The notes below the pieces were generated by a model. That model saw only the letters and a program-made list of their open reading frames with translations, was not told where the DNA came from and did not search any database. Shown here one piece after another: positions 37,444 through 46,993 of a stretch of DNA of 64,000 nucleotides. The stretch lies in the NCBI GenBank assembly GCA_903789595.1, contig CAIFEZ010000016.1, positions 23,687 through 87,686 on the forward strand, written 5' to 3'. How positions within the stretch are numbered: the first letter of the stretch is position 1; every line of letters starts with the position of its first letter. The position numbers and the translations under genes were made by a program. This DNA comes from an uncultured eubacterium 1-6 (GTDB lineage Bacteria; Bacillota; Clostridia; Lachnospirales; Lachnospiraceae).

Positions 37444-40287
37444 TTATTTTGCTTCCATCAATTTCTGGTACATACACATCAGTCTGCCCACGCAGTCGGA
37501 TTCAGACATCTTCGTGCTGAACCCGTATGCCTTCATTACCGCCACATCATTTGCCGTGTGCGCCTTCCGAAGTTCCGGTGGCATGGTCAGCGGATCGTAG
37601 AGATCGGCCAGAGAAGAATCTGGGTACAAGGCGCGGGCATTGAGGATACCCTGAGCGGTCTGGGTGATGCGGTTCTTTTGCTCTTCTGTGGGCGTTGGCC
37701 AGGGGAATGTGTTATAGTCAATCGCTCCAGAATACTGATAATCGCTTTTAAGCCGACCGGTCACGCATCGCACCCACGCCATGTGAACATTAGACGTCAG
37801 TACGCCAAAATCATAACGATCTGCATTTTCGACAATAAGCAGCTTGTTAGATGCAATCCAGCCTTCCGGCAAGAAACCCATCGGAATATATCTTCTTCTT
37901 TGCGATGAAACCTCAGGTATTGCGAGATACTTCACATCTTTCTTCTGCGGAGCGGAAAAGAATAAGTATGGCGTTTCTGCCGCTTGTCTGGTTGGCTTTG
38001 CGGTGCTTTCACGCCGAATTTTACCGACGGCTTCTAATCTTCGCATCACCGCTTTATTGTTCCGATATATTTTCGTATTTACATCCCTAAGCCAAAGGCA
38101 ATATCGGTTCTCATCTTTATTAATAAAATCACGAGAACCGACATACCTTCTTATATATAATTGTGCTTCTGGATCAGTCTCTATAATTTGTCTTGCCTCG
38201 TCTTCACTAAGAATGAGATTTCCTCCGTCAGATGGTTTATTCCCAGCCGTTAACCTTTTTACCGGACAGATTGGCGTGTTCGTTCCAGTTATTATCACAT
38301 CAGGTGAATCAAATAGATATGGATTAATGCGACTGACTTCTCTTTTTTCCGTGTCTTCATAAATGAATTTATGCGGCACCTCTGTTTCACTAAAACCGAT
38401 AATCACACAATGAACATGAGCTTTTTCATTAGCCTCGCTATCCCAAATAAATGTCCGGTGAGCAAAATCAATGTGAACATTTCTCAGAGAAATCAAAGTC
38501 CCCCATAAAGGGGCAACCTGCTCCCCTTGCGTAATAGAATTCGTCGAGACAAAAGCACAACGGATATTTGTCCCTTGTATAAATTCGGTTGCCTTGTAAT
38601 ACCATCCTCCGACGTAATCTATGCTATTGGCTCTCTTTACTTTTTCGAATAAAGAAGTAATCTCATCCTTCTGCTCCTTTGACATCATAGATGCACCCAC
38701 AAACGGTGGGTTACCCATGATATACGAAAGCTTATTCTTATCAACAATCTTGTTCCAGTCCAGTCGCAGAGCATTCCCTTCCGTAATATTCACATAGGTC
38801 TTCAGCGGCAGGAAATCCTGATTGAAACCATACAGAATACTCTTCGTCTCCTCCAGCATCTGGCTTTCCGCGATCCATAGCGCTGTCTTCGCGACCGTTA
38901 CAGCAAAGTCCAGAAGCTCACACCCGAAAAACTGCTGGATAGAAACCTTTATCGGGTTATTAAAATCCTCCGATCCAAAAATAATCTGTCCTCCTGTCTT
39001 TTCCCGGATGGCCTCATTTTCCAATCTACGAATCGAGATATATGATTCTGTTAGGAAATTCCCAGATCCAGCTGCCGGATCGAAAAATGTAAGCGACGCA
39101 AGTTTGTTCTGAAAAGCATCGAGTTTTGCCCGTTTCGTTCGCTTCACATTGATTTTTTTAATCTCTTCAAATTCCGCTTTCAGGTCGTCCAGAAAGAGCG
39201 GGTCAATAACTTTGTGTATATTTGTAATTGAAGTGTAATGGGCACCAGACTTCCGGCGTGTCTCCGGATTCAACGTGCTCTCAAACACTGCACCGAAAAT
39301 GGTTGGGCTGATATCGCGCCAATTAAAATCTGCCGATGCTTTATCCAGAAGCAGGCTCTTGATCTCTTCCGTCAGCGGCGGCACGATAATATTCTCATCG
39401 GCAAACAAGCCGCCGTTCACATACGGAAATGCAGCCAGTTCCTCTTCCAGATACTCATCGCGCTCATCAACCGGTGTATCCAGCACTTTGAACAGGCGCA
39501 TCAAAGCGTTCCGACACTGCGATGCCGGGAAGGGTTCCAGATAATCATGAAACTGATTCCTCTCAAAGATACCTGCGTCCTCACTGTAGAACAGGAAGAC
39601 GAGGCGGACACAAAGCGCATTCAGACTACGCAATTTGTGCTCCCGCCTTTTCTTTTCCTCCTCCGTCTCATCCTTCGGCACGGATTCGCTTACGCCGTAC
39701 TGTTTCAGGAAGGCATCGTAAATCATGCCGACAATATCACCAGCCTTGATTGAGATCTCCATTTCGTGGCTCAGCTCCTTGACTTCTTTCTTCACGAGAA
39801 AGTCCAGAAGCGGGTATTTCGTCTGAAGGTCAGGCAGTTCAATCTTTTGCGGTTCTGGAATCGTGACATTCATGTCATAGACCCAGATATTCAGGAAATT
39901 GCACGTTATGATCCATCTGGCCTTCTCATCGAACGGCAAATTGTCATTGTATCGTTTTGCCTGTTCGTACGGTGTGAGCATTTCACCGCCGGATTGCGGT
40001 TCCTTCTCATCCAGCGGATGTTTTGATCCCTTCTGCTCGATCAGAACCTTCACATCGGAAATGTATCCGTCGATGTAACGGGTATGTATTTTTCCGTCGC
40101 CTTCACGGAGCTTCACCGGCTTTTCAAACTGAATATATTCTGTAGTGTTTTCAACGTCGAGAATATTCTGAAGCAGTTGGATCCAGAACGGATGGCAGTC
40201 CTGCTTCTCATCCCCTCTGGTTCTCCACCTGTTTATAAATTGTCTCGCAGCTTCCCTCTGCTGGGCATCTGTCATCTGATTCACCAC
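37444..40287 (-). CDS. Single-chain DNA methyltransferase/endonuclease, MmeI/type IIG-like
   Basis: N-terminal YIDGYISDVKVLIEQKGSKH (PD-ExK-like D...ExK), motif I DPAAGSGNFLTESY, motif IV NPPFVGASMM, C-terminal target-recognition-like region. Confidence 0.85.
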   Translation of the reverse strand: MVNQMTDAQQREAARQFINRWRTRGDEKQDCHPFWIQLLQNILDVENTTEYIQFEKPVKLREGDGKIHTRYIDGYISDVKVLIEQKGSKHPLDEKEPQSGGEMLTPYEQAKRYNDNLPFDEKARWIITCNFLNIWVYDMNVTIPEPQKIELPDLQTKYPLLDFLVKKEVKELSHEMEISIKAGDIVGMIYDAFLKQYGVSESVPKDETEEEKKRREHKLRSLNALCVRLVFLFYSEDAGIFERNQFHDYLEPFPASQCRNALMRLFKVLDTPVDERDEYLEEELAAFPYVNGGLFADENIIVPPLTEEIKSLLLDKASADFNWRDISPTIFGAVFESTLNPETRRKSGAHYTSITNIHKVIDPLFLDDLKAEFEEIKKINVKRTKRAKLDAFQNKLASLTFFDPAAGSGNFLTESYISIRRLENEAIREKTGGQIIFGSEDFNNPIKVSIQQFFGCELLDFAVTVAKTALWIAESQMLEETKSILYGFNQDFLPLKTYVNITEGNALRLDWNKIVDKNKLSYIMGNPPFVGASMMSKEQKDEITSLFEKVKRANSIDYVGGWYYKATEFIQGTNIRCAFVSTNSITQGEQVAPLWGTLISLRNVHIDFAHRTFIWDSEANEKAHVHCVIIGFSETEVPHKFIYEDTEKREVSRINPYLFDSPDVIITGTNTPICPVKRLTAGNKPSDGGNLILSEDEARQIIETDPEAQLYIRRYVGSRDFINKDENRYCLWLRDVNTKIYRNNKAVMRRLEAVGKIRRESTAKPTRQAAETPYLFFSAPQKKDVKYLAIPEVSSQRRRYIPMGFLPEGWIASNKLLIVENADRYDFGVLTSNVHMAWVRCVTGRLKSDYQYSGAIDYNTFPWPTPTEEQKNRITQTAQGILNARALYPDSSLADLYDPLTMPPELRKAHTANDVAVMKAYGFSTKMSESDCVGRLMCMYQKLMEAK

Positions 40288-40421
40288 TCTCTTTATGAAG
40301 AAAGGGCCGGAAAGCGTCTAAGCTCCTGCCCTTCGAACATTTACCCTGATGCGCTGTTTCGCTTATCCCATATTACCACAAGAAATTGCAGACAGTCATC
40401 CGTTTTTATTCTTCTGAAAAT

Positions 40422-40715
40422 TCACACCCTGCCGGTCGTCTTCTTCGGCTCGAAAGAGATATGTAGCACCATTCCCATGCCATCAGGAAGTCTCTGAAGG
40501 AGTTTAGTAGACGGGTTTCTGGTTCCGTTTTCCAGCTTGCTGATCTCCGCGTGGTCAATTCCGGTACGTTGCGCAAGTTTTTTCTGCGTGAGGTTCTGAG
40601 AAGCGCGGGCGTCAATAATTGCCCTCACGACATCCATTTCCGGCTGTACTTCGTCATAGACTTTAGCAAATTCCGGATCCTGCATTTTTATTTTCTTATA
40701 TTCCTGGAGAGTCAT
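40422..40715 (-). CDS. XRE-family HTH protein (HigA-antitoxin-like)
   Basis: IIDARASQNLTQKKLAQRTGIDHAEISKLENGTRNPSTKLLQRL. Confidence 0.85.
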   Translation of the reverse strand: MTLQEYKKIKMQDPEFAKVYDEVQPEMDVVRAIIDARASQNLTQKKLAQRTGIDHAEISKLENGTRNPSTKLLQRLPDGMGMVLHISFEPKKTTGRV

Positions 40716-41115
40716 TTCCGCTTTGCCTTTCTTTCGATATAGTCCTTCCGTCTTCTCTTCGCCGGCTTATGAAATCGGACAGGTGAAGCACTTGATAAGT
40801 TCTATTCCCAACAGGGATACAGCTCCGGGGCAGAACAGCTGGAATTATTCATGAGTCTCGATGAATTGTGCGGTAGGCAGCTTCCCATGCGTGCAGAAAA
40901 ATGCAGCTTGAAATCTGACCAGTCAGAAGCGATGGAAAATCTTGTGCATATATTGATCATTGACAGGCTTCTGGAACTGAGCCGTTATGTCTGGCTTGAT
41001 CCGGCGTCTAAGATGATCCGCGTGGACAGATCCACGTTAGAACAGAATGGCTATAAATTGGAAATCTTCTGATCGGGTTAGATTTCAATATAAAAGACGA
41101 GATTTACAAAAAGAA

Positions 41116-41200
41116 TTGACCCACCTTAGTAGGTGTCAGGCCAGCACTAAGGTGGGTCAAATTTAAATGTAAAAGTGGGTCAATTTTACTTGACAATCAA
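41116..41200. mobile_element. Possible IS21-like terminal sequence relic with 15-bp perfect inverted repeat
   Basis: TTGACCCACCTTAGT-15nt-ACTAAGGTGGGTCAA followed by AAGTGGGTCAATTTTACTTGACAATCAACA; resembles remembered IS21-family ends, no transposase in window. Confidence 0.35.
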
Positions 41201-41236
41201 CAACTGCCAGTGAAGAGCTGGTAGTCAGGCCTCTTT

Positions 41237-41452
41237 TCATGCCCTAAATATTTTAGTGGCGTCAGCAACCGTCTTGACTATCTTTCCGCCATTTTTAACG
41301 AGATAACGTCCGCCGACTGTCAACCCCAGCGCCGCAACTGCGGCTGCTGGCGTACCATACTTGTTTACGCAGTTCGGGCAAAGCCCCATTACTGACTTTC
41401 CGACAATTACCCTGTGACATGCCCAGCATGTCTTTTCATTCTTCTGTGCCAT
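41237..41452 (-). CDS. Small zinc-ribbon protein with hydrophobic segment
   Basis: KTCWACHRVIVGKSVMGLCPNCVNKYGTPAAAVAALGLTVGGRYLVKNGG. Confidence 0.65.
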   Translation of the reverse strand: MAQKNEKTCWACHRVIVGKSVMGLCPNCVNKYGTPAAAVAALGLTVGGRYLVKNGGKIVKTVADATKIFRA

Positions 41453-42542
41453 CCTCTTCGTCCTCCACCGATACTAAATATACGTGCTCACTGTTCTTAT
41501 TGAGCTGTTCTAACTTAGGCTGCACATCTGTAGATAACTGATACCAGCAATTCATATTTTTACTATTATACGGATAGTTCGAATGAATCAGTTCTGCCGC
41601 AGACAAGCCTCTCACCACCTTTTTTGTGAAGAAGCCAGTCATAATGTGTTGATACCTCTCCATGGCGACTTTCGCTTCCTTAGTTTCACCGAGGTAATCA
41701 AGGAGTTGAACTCGCAGGCCTACAAACTTTGTAGTGACCTGCAAATCCTCAGACATATACCCTATATACTGTGTAATCTGATTCTTCCTCTGAAAAATTG
41801 GGAAGCGTGTCAGCTTGGCTAAGTGCTCCATCGAGGTCTGTAAATCGGTATATACACTATTTGTCGCAGAGATCAGCTTCTCCTCAGCTTTCCGCAAATA
41901 CTCTTTCTTATCTTCCGGAGAGCCATCAGAGATTTGTGCCTTCAATATGTATTCCCTTGCGTCAAGAAACGGAACCTTAATATCTCTATCCCTATCTCTC
42001 GCAATCTGGTAGTTCTGCATTTCCTGAATTGCATCGAGCTTGGCATAAATCTGTCTCATTTGCAGCTGGTTTGAAATGCTGCGTGCGGCCTCAACCGTGC
42101 CCGGATTGATCTTAACCTCCTTCAAGGTAATGTCTTTTACTCGAGTTCCTTCCTCGTCGACAATAACAGCTCTGAGATTTCCATCGACCTGTCGTGATTC
42201 ACCAACCTTATACTTTCCTTCACTTAGCTTTTGCCTAATATCATTCGGAAGGGAATCAAAATCGGGCAATAGCTCTGTTGTCCCTTTGGAAACAACTTCT
42301 GCTCTGTGAACCACCTCTCCAATAATTCCTAGGTCTGCTGCGGGTATGTCGACAACAACTTCAGTTGAAGCATCAGAACGGATGGCCGCACTCAACTGCT
42401 GGATGTAACCGTCAAAGAAATCACTCATTGCCAGAATGTCGTCACCATACTTATCCTCATCTGTAACCAGAATGTGTACGTCTCCCTGAGCTACAAGCTC
42501 TTGCGAAACACTTTCGCTCAGTTGATCATTTTCCATGTGCAT
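41436..42542 (-). CDS. Uncharacterised protein, predicted helical
   Basis: 368 aa ORF, no family recognised; overlaps the zinc-ribbon gene by 17 nt. Confidence 0.75.
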   Translation of the reverse strand: MHMENDQLSESVSQELVAQGDVHILVTDEDKYGDDILAMSDFFDGYIQQLSAAIRSDASTEVVVDIPAADLGIIGEVVHRAEVVSKGTTELLPDFDSLPNDIRQKLSEGKYKVGESRQVDGNLRAVIVDEEGTRVKDITLKEVKINPGTVEAARSISNQLQMRQIYAKLDAIQEMQNYQIARDRDRDIKVPFLDAREYILKAQISDGSPEDKKEYLRKAEEKLISATNSVYTDLQTSMEHLAKLTRFPIFQRKNQITQYIGYMSEDLQVTTKFVGLRVQLLDYLGETKEAKVAMERYQHIMTGFFTKKVVRGLSAAELIHSNYPYNSKNMNCWYQLSTDVQPKLEQLNKNSEHVYLVSVEDEEDGTEE

Positions 42543-42620
42543 TTACCTCACTAATCTATCCTGCGGCATTATCCGCGAATGTAATGGCTCGCTATAATAG
42601 GTCATGAATTTTCTGCGAAA

Positions 42621-43313
42621 TTATTCTTCATCTTCCGGGATTGCCTCAACACTTATATCTTCGGAATCATATGCTCCCATAGGGTATTCTCTGATCCAAC
42701 CGGACACACGATACTTCCTGTGACAAACAGGGCACTCAAGGTTGTCCTCGCTGTCGAAATAATACACCATATCTTCGCCCATTCCGATCTCATTATCGTA
42801 GCTGCTGGTTTCGCTTTCAAAATCCTCAAGATCCACTTCCTGTTCAGCATTGCAATGCGGGCATTCAACTGTGCGCATAAGAGAAACAGCCTGATAGCCA
42901 TACATATCTTCAACGTCAATGAATTCTTCGCCGCCCGCTTCTCTCTGAGTAATCTCGCTCCAATAATGATCCGTATCGAAGGTTTCGAACTTCTCCTTGT
43001 CCTCTAATAATTCATCCAGAAGAGACAGGGCATTCTTTTTCTTCTCAATATCTGCCTGGATGCTCTGTTTGCGAGCATTAACAGCCTCCTCAAGTGTACA
43101 TTCACCATCCTGCATTTTGCGAATGTCACTACATGTCAGTCCCATTTTGGTAAGCACCACAAGAAATTGGAGATTTTTGTAATCGGTTTCTGTGTATTCG
43201 GTGCTGTGGTTTCCAGATGGAGGATTCTCTGGTGTAAACACACCTTCTCTTTTGAAGAGCTTGATACGATCAGCGTTAATGCCGAGCTTTTTCTGTATTT
43301 CTTTCGGTCTCAT
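42621..43313 (-). CDS. MerR-family regulator with C-terminal zinc ribbon
   Basis: MRPKEIQKKLGINADRIKLFKREGVFTPENPPSGNHSTEYTETDYKNLQFL N-terminal MerR HTH; CPHCN...CPVCHRKY. Confidence 0.8.
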   Translation of the reverse strand: MRPKEIQKKLGINADRIKLFKREGVFTPENPPSGNHSTEYTETDYKNLQFLVVLTKMGLTCSDIRKMQDGECTLEEAVNARKQSIQADIEKKKNALSLLDELLEDKEKFETFDTDHYWSEITQREAGGEEFIDVEDMYGYQAVSLMRTVECPHCNAEQEVDLEDFESETSSYDNEIGMGEDMVYYFDSEDNLECPVCHRKYRVSGWIREYPMGAYDSEDISVEAIPEDEE

Positions 43314-43460
43314 AATCGTTGACCTCCTTTCTGAACCCAGTTTACCAAGTAGGGACTTTGTCCCCGTCAAGCACAAATTTTCAAAAAATGTTTTTCTGTA
43401 AGTACAGCAAATGCAGGGATGACCTCAAACGATACTCCTGCTTCAAAACGATACCCCCTG

Positions 43461-44297
43461 TCAGGCGGCTACACCTTGTATCGAATTTAGAGTCTTGTTT
43501 TCCAGGCACTTCTTATAATTCTTGTTCTCATAATAACTATCTGCCAGGGTCAACCAGTAGCCACCATATTCCTGATATGTGCTTTTATTTGATTCTAGGA
43601 ATTGAATCCTGCTTACAACATTCTTGTTGTTCTTCCATTTGACAAATTCATCTACTGTATCTTCTGTCAATGTCAGATCTCCTGGCAGGTCATAATCATT
43701 GACCATTTTCACCATATAGCTGAATGTGCCTTTTCGGCTTTCGTGAAGAGTCTCTGCTTCCTCATCATCAAGTACCCAGCCATCTTTCAGATATTGCTGC
43801 TCTGTGGCACTTGTATATGCTTTATAGCTTGTTACCGAATCGACAGCCATATAGATTCCAGATGTTAAAAGACTTGCCAGGCTGAATGAATGAACCGCAC
43901 TCATTAATCCAAGCGGATTTGGGATTGCTGACCGTATTGCCTGAGCCTGACTCTGCTCATAGACATACTGAAGACGTTCACGCTTAACATCTATCATCCT
44001 GTAGCTTTCCATTGTATCCAAAAGTCCAGTCATCTGACTGAGCGTTCGACTGTCTACAGCATTCGGATAAGTATTATTGATCAATGTCGAGTAAGCCTCT
44101 TCCATATACATACGGCTGTTTTTAGAAGCATTAATATCCTGAGTCAGAACGGTAATATAATTGAGCATTCCGATAGCGTTCCGCTGCTCATCTGTTAAGG
44201 CTGTTTCCTGAGCATATACTGGAGTACTTGAAAATGTTCCCATTAAGCACACCATGGCAAAAATAACGCTTACCAATCTCTTTCGTATCCCGTACAT
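43461..44297 (-). CDS. Predicted exported protein, possibly C-terminally truncated
   Basis: Signal peptide-like MYGIRKRLVSVIFAMVCLMGTFSSTPVYAQE; ends abruptly after TPR-like LADSYYENKNYKKCLE. Confidence 0.65.
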   Translation of the reverse strand: MYGIRKRLVSVIFAMVCLMGTFSSTPVYAQETALTDEQRNAIGMLNYITVLTQDINASKNSRMYMEEAYSTLINNTYPNAVDSRTLSQMTGLLDTMESYRMIDVKRERLQYVYEQSQAQAIRSAIPNPLGLMSAVHSFSLASLLTSGIYMAVDSVTSYKAYTSATEQQYLKDGWVLDDEEAETLHESRKGTFSYMVKMVNDYDLPGDLTLTEDTVDEFVKWKNNKNVVSRIQFLESNKSTYQEYGGYWLTLADSYYENKNYKKCLENKTLNSIQGVAA

Positions 44298-44342
44298 CTT
44301 CTCCTCCCATTCATGCAAGCTACACGCCTGTCAACCAAACAT

Positions 44343-44768
44343 TCATTTATAACTTCGAAGGCTCCGAAGTATTTCTTCCACCCTCCGTATCGCTTCCTGC
44401 ACCTGCTGCTGTCCCTTCCGGATCTTCGACTGGACGAAGATATCTGCCACAAATCCGTCGAAGAAGAAATCTGCAAACGTCAGGAATCCGTCGATATCGA
44501 CATTCAGTCCTTCAATATCCCTGATGTCTCCGAGCTCGTCCCGGAAGGCCGCCAGGTTTCTTCTGGCGTCATCCACACAGCGGCTGGCATTATTGACCTT
44601 CATGTGCTTCATCAGGCCGGAAATTGTATTTCCGCCGAAGATATCGACCAGTCCCCAGCTTCCGGCGCTGTTCAGCTGCCGCTGCGCTTCTTTCAGGCTT
44701 TCCAGAGCACATTCTCCGGCTCTGATTGCTTCCCTTATTTCTTTATCTCTGTTATAAACACTGTACAT
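44343..44768 (-). CDS. Uncharacterised conserved helical protein
   Basis: MYSVYNRDKEIREAIRAGECALESLKEAQRQLNSAGSWGLVDIFGGNTISGLMKHMKV. Confidence 0.7.
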   Translation of the reverse strand: MYSVYNRDKEIREAIRAGECALESLKEAQRQLNSAGSWGLVDIFGGNTISGLMKHMKVNNASRCVDDARRNLAAFRDELGDIRDIEGLNVDIDGFLTFADFFFDGFVADIFVQSKIRKGQQQVQEAIRRVEEILRSLRSYK

Positions 44769-44781
44769 GATTCCTCCTCCA

Positions 44782-45003
44782 TCAGGCTGCGGCGATCAGC
44801 GAAACCACGCCGATACCGAGAATAACCGGCAGCGCATACATCGCAAGTCCGAACAGCGTTACCGCGAGTCCCGCAAGGATCAGCCATCCGAAGATGCTGA
44901 GTATCGCTCCGATCAGATGTCCCACAATACGGAACATCAGGCCCGTCAGCTTAAAAAGGCCTACTATAATTAAAATAACAAATATCAGGCTTAGCATTTT
45001 CAT
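44782..45003 (-). CDS. Small membrane protein
   Basis: Two to three hydrophobic helices: MKMLSLIFVILIIVGLFKLTGLMFRIVGHLIGAILSIFGWLILAGLAVTLFG. Confidence 0.65.
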   Translation of the reverse strand: MKMLSLIFVILIIVGLFKLTGLMFRIVGHLIGAILSIFGWLILAGLAVTLFGLAMYALPVILGIGVVSLIAAA

Positions 45004-45185
45004 CTACCCCTTTCCCATGAGTGCCGGCTTCTGAATGTACATTTCCTTCGATCGTTGAAGCCATCTGTTAATACCGATAACAGGATCATAACTGAGATAC
45101 CTGCTCCGATACATGCCGCATTTGGAGAAAAGAACCGTCATATTCTTCCGATTTGGCAAAATATAAACCCTGTGGTGCTTTTGTT

Positions 45186-45869
45186 TTATTTCTGCATCTG
45201 CAGTGCTTTTCTTGCTTCCGCCAGCTTTTCCTTATCGATCTTTCCAGTCGCGATGGTATTGTCCATCCACAGAGACAGAGAATCCGCGGCTAATCCTATC
45301 TCTTTTATGCCGTCCTCGATCCTGACGAAATCGTCCAATTCTTCTTCCGTAATCTGACCGTCAGCCGTGATCTCAATGAACCGGTCTTTCGCCTTCTCCA
45401 GCGAATTTATCGTGGCAACCGTTTGCAGGACGATCTGTGCCAGATCCTTTGCCTTCACTTCCGGAACATATTCCTGTCCGATCGGGCATTCATGCGAGCA
45501 GTAGTAATTGCAGAGCGCCGGTTTCCTGTACGCTTTCGCCATCGCCAGCACTTCCTCCGGCTGGACCGGCGATTTTCCGCTCTCGTATTTTTCAATGCGG
45601 CTGTCGGAGACAAATTTCATCGCCTCGGATGCCTCTTCCCGGGTCATCCCAGCTTCCTCCCGGCAGATCTGATAAATGCTTTTGTTCTCTTTTGTCGATC
45701 TCTTCCCCAAAATATTGTCCTTCCATGAGCGAGATAAAACGCGCTTCGCGGGTTTTATCTCGCCATCGCGACGCTTGCCCCACACGAATACTTTTGCATT
45801 CGGCTGTGGCTCGCTGTTCGCGTAAAAAAACGGACATGAAGTTCGTGGCTTCATGTCCGAAAATCCCAA
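45186..45869 (-). CDS. XRE-like HTH protein; N-terminal part of ORF overlaps a dispersed repeat
   Basis: SIYQICREEAGMTREEASEAMKFVSDSRIEKYESGKSPVQPEEVLAMAKAYRKP HTH-like; residues before that come from family I repeat copy D. Confidence 0.6.
   Translation of the reverse strand: MGFSDMKPRTSCPFFYANSEPQPNAKVFVWGKRRDGEIKPAKRVLSRSWKDNILGKRSTKENKSIYQICREEAGMTREEASEAMKFVSDSRIEKYESGKSPVQPEEVLAMAKAYRKPALCNYYCSHECPIGQEYVPEVKAKDLAQIVLQTVATINSLEKAKDRFIEITADGQITEEELDDFVRIEDGIKEIGLAADSLSLWMDNTIATGKIDKEKLAEARKALQMQK
45730..45827. repeat. Dispersed palindromic element, family I, copy D
   Basis: CGAGATAAAACGCGCTTCGCGGGTTTTATCTCGCCATCGCGACGCTTGCCCCACACGAATACTTTTGCATTCGGCTGTGGCTCGCTGTTCGCGTAAA. Confidence 0.85.
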
Positions 45870-46141
45870 TTGTCATATGAAGCCAGTTGTCTTTATTTCC
45901 TTGACTTCAATCATAACATTTTTACGAATATCTGACTACTGTTCATGGATTTATTGTGCAGTTTGTTATATATTCGTTGCGCGGTTTGCTCATGATTACA
46001 AATCACTGCGCAGCCAAAGGTATTGCTCCTCAGCCACTTGTGAATTTGCACAACTCCGCAGATGTTTGCAGATATTATTGATATTTTTGCGGTATTAAAG
46101 CATAATAATTCTGTGAAAAATAAAAAAGTGAAAAATCAATC

Positions 46142-46903
46142 TTGCGAAAGGTGGTGCTGTTGATGCTTCAAAAGTTAAATAGTCCTTTTATGTACCTGGT
46201 TTGCGGTCTGATCATTCTGTTTGTCGCGATCGTGTGCCTGGTTTTTCTCGTGCGGTCGTATCGCGCGGGAAAGGCCATGGGAATGGATCCGAAGGTATTG
46301 AAACGAGCCATTACGTCCAGTGCCACCTTTACGGTTCTCCCGGCTGTTGGCATCCTGCTCGGCGTCATAGCCCTCTCGGGAAGTCTGGGTACTCCCTGGC
46401 CATGGCTGCGGCTGTCCGTCATCGGAGCACTTCATTATGAGACGCAGGTAGCGGAAGCCGCATCAGAAGCAGTAGGAATCGGAAGCCTTTCCATTACGCA
46501 TATGACACCGAAGGCTTTTACAACCATTGCCCTTTTAATGAGTGTCTGCATTATGTGGGGAATGATTCTCTCTATTTTATTTAACAAGCGTTATACTGGC
46601 CGTCTGAGAAAAAGGGACAGTCAGAAGAGGAATGGATCAGACTTTGGTGATTCTGCGATGACTGCCATGTTCGTAGGACTGGTCAGTGCTTATATCGGCA
46701 GCTATATCGGCAATCTCGTATCTGGAAGAGGCAACTTCTCATTCCGCGGAAATCCTGTGCCACTGATTGTTGCTGGTGTTTCCGCTGTTGCAATGGGACT
46801 TTTTACATTCCTCTCTGAGAAGAAGGGACTGCGGTGGCTGGAGAATTTTTCCGTCGCCGGGAGTATGCTGATCGGGATGGCCGCCGCTGTTTTTCTCGGC
46901 TGA
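46142..46903 (+). CDS. DUF5058-like integral membrane protein
   Basis: MLQKLNSPFMYLVCGLIILFVAIVCLVFLVRSYRAGKAMGMDPKVLKRAITSSATFTVLPAVGILLGVIALSGSLGTPWPWLRLSVIGA. Confidence 0.75.
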   Translation: MRKVVLLMLQKLNSPFMYLVCGLIILFVAIVCLVFLVRSYRAGKAMGMDPKVLKRAITSSATFTVLPAVGILLGVIALSGSLGTPWPWLRLSVIGALHYETQVAEAASEAVGIGSLSITHMTPKAFTTIALLMSVCIMWGMILSILFNKRYTGRLRKRDSQKRNGSDFGDSAMTAMFVGLVSAYIGSYIGNLVSGRGNFSFRGNPVPLIVAGVSAVAMGLFTFLSEKKGLRWLENFSVAGSMLIGMAAAVFLG

Positions 46904-46993
46904 TCTGGCTGATGAGGACATGTTGGAGAAAGCACAGGGGCGTGGAAATATCTGCAGAAGAGGTGCAGAAGGTTTTGACTGAAGGGAGAAAAT

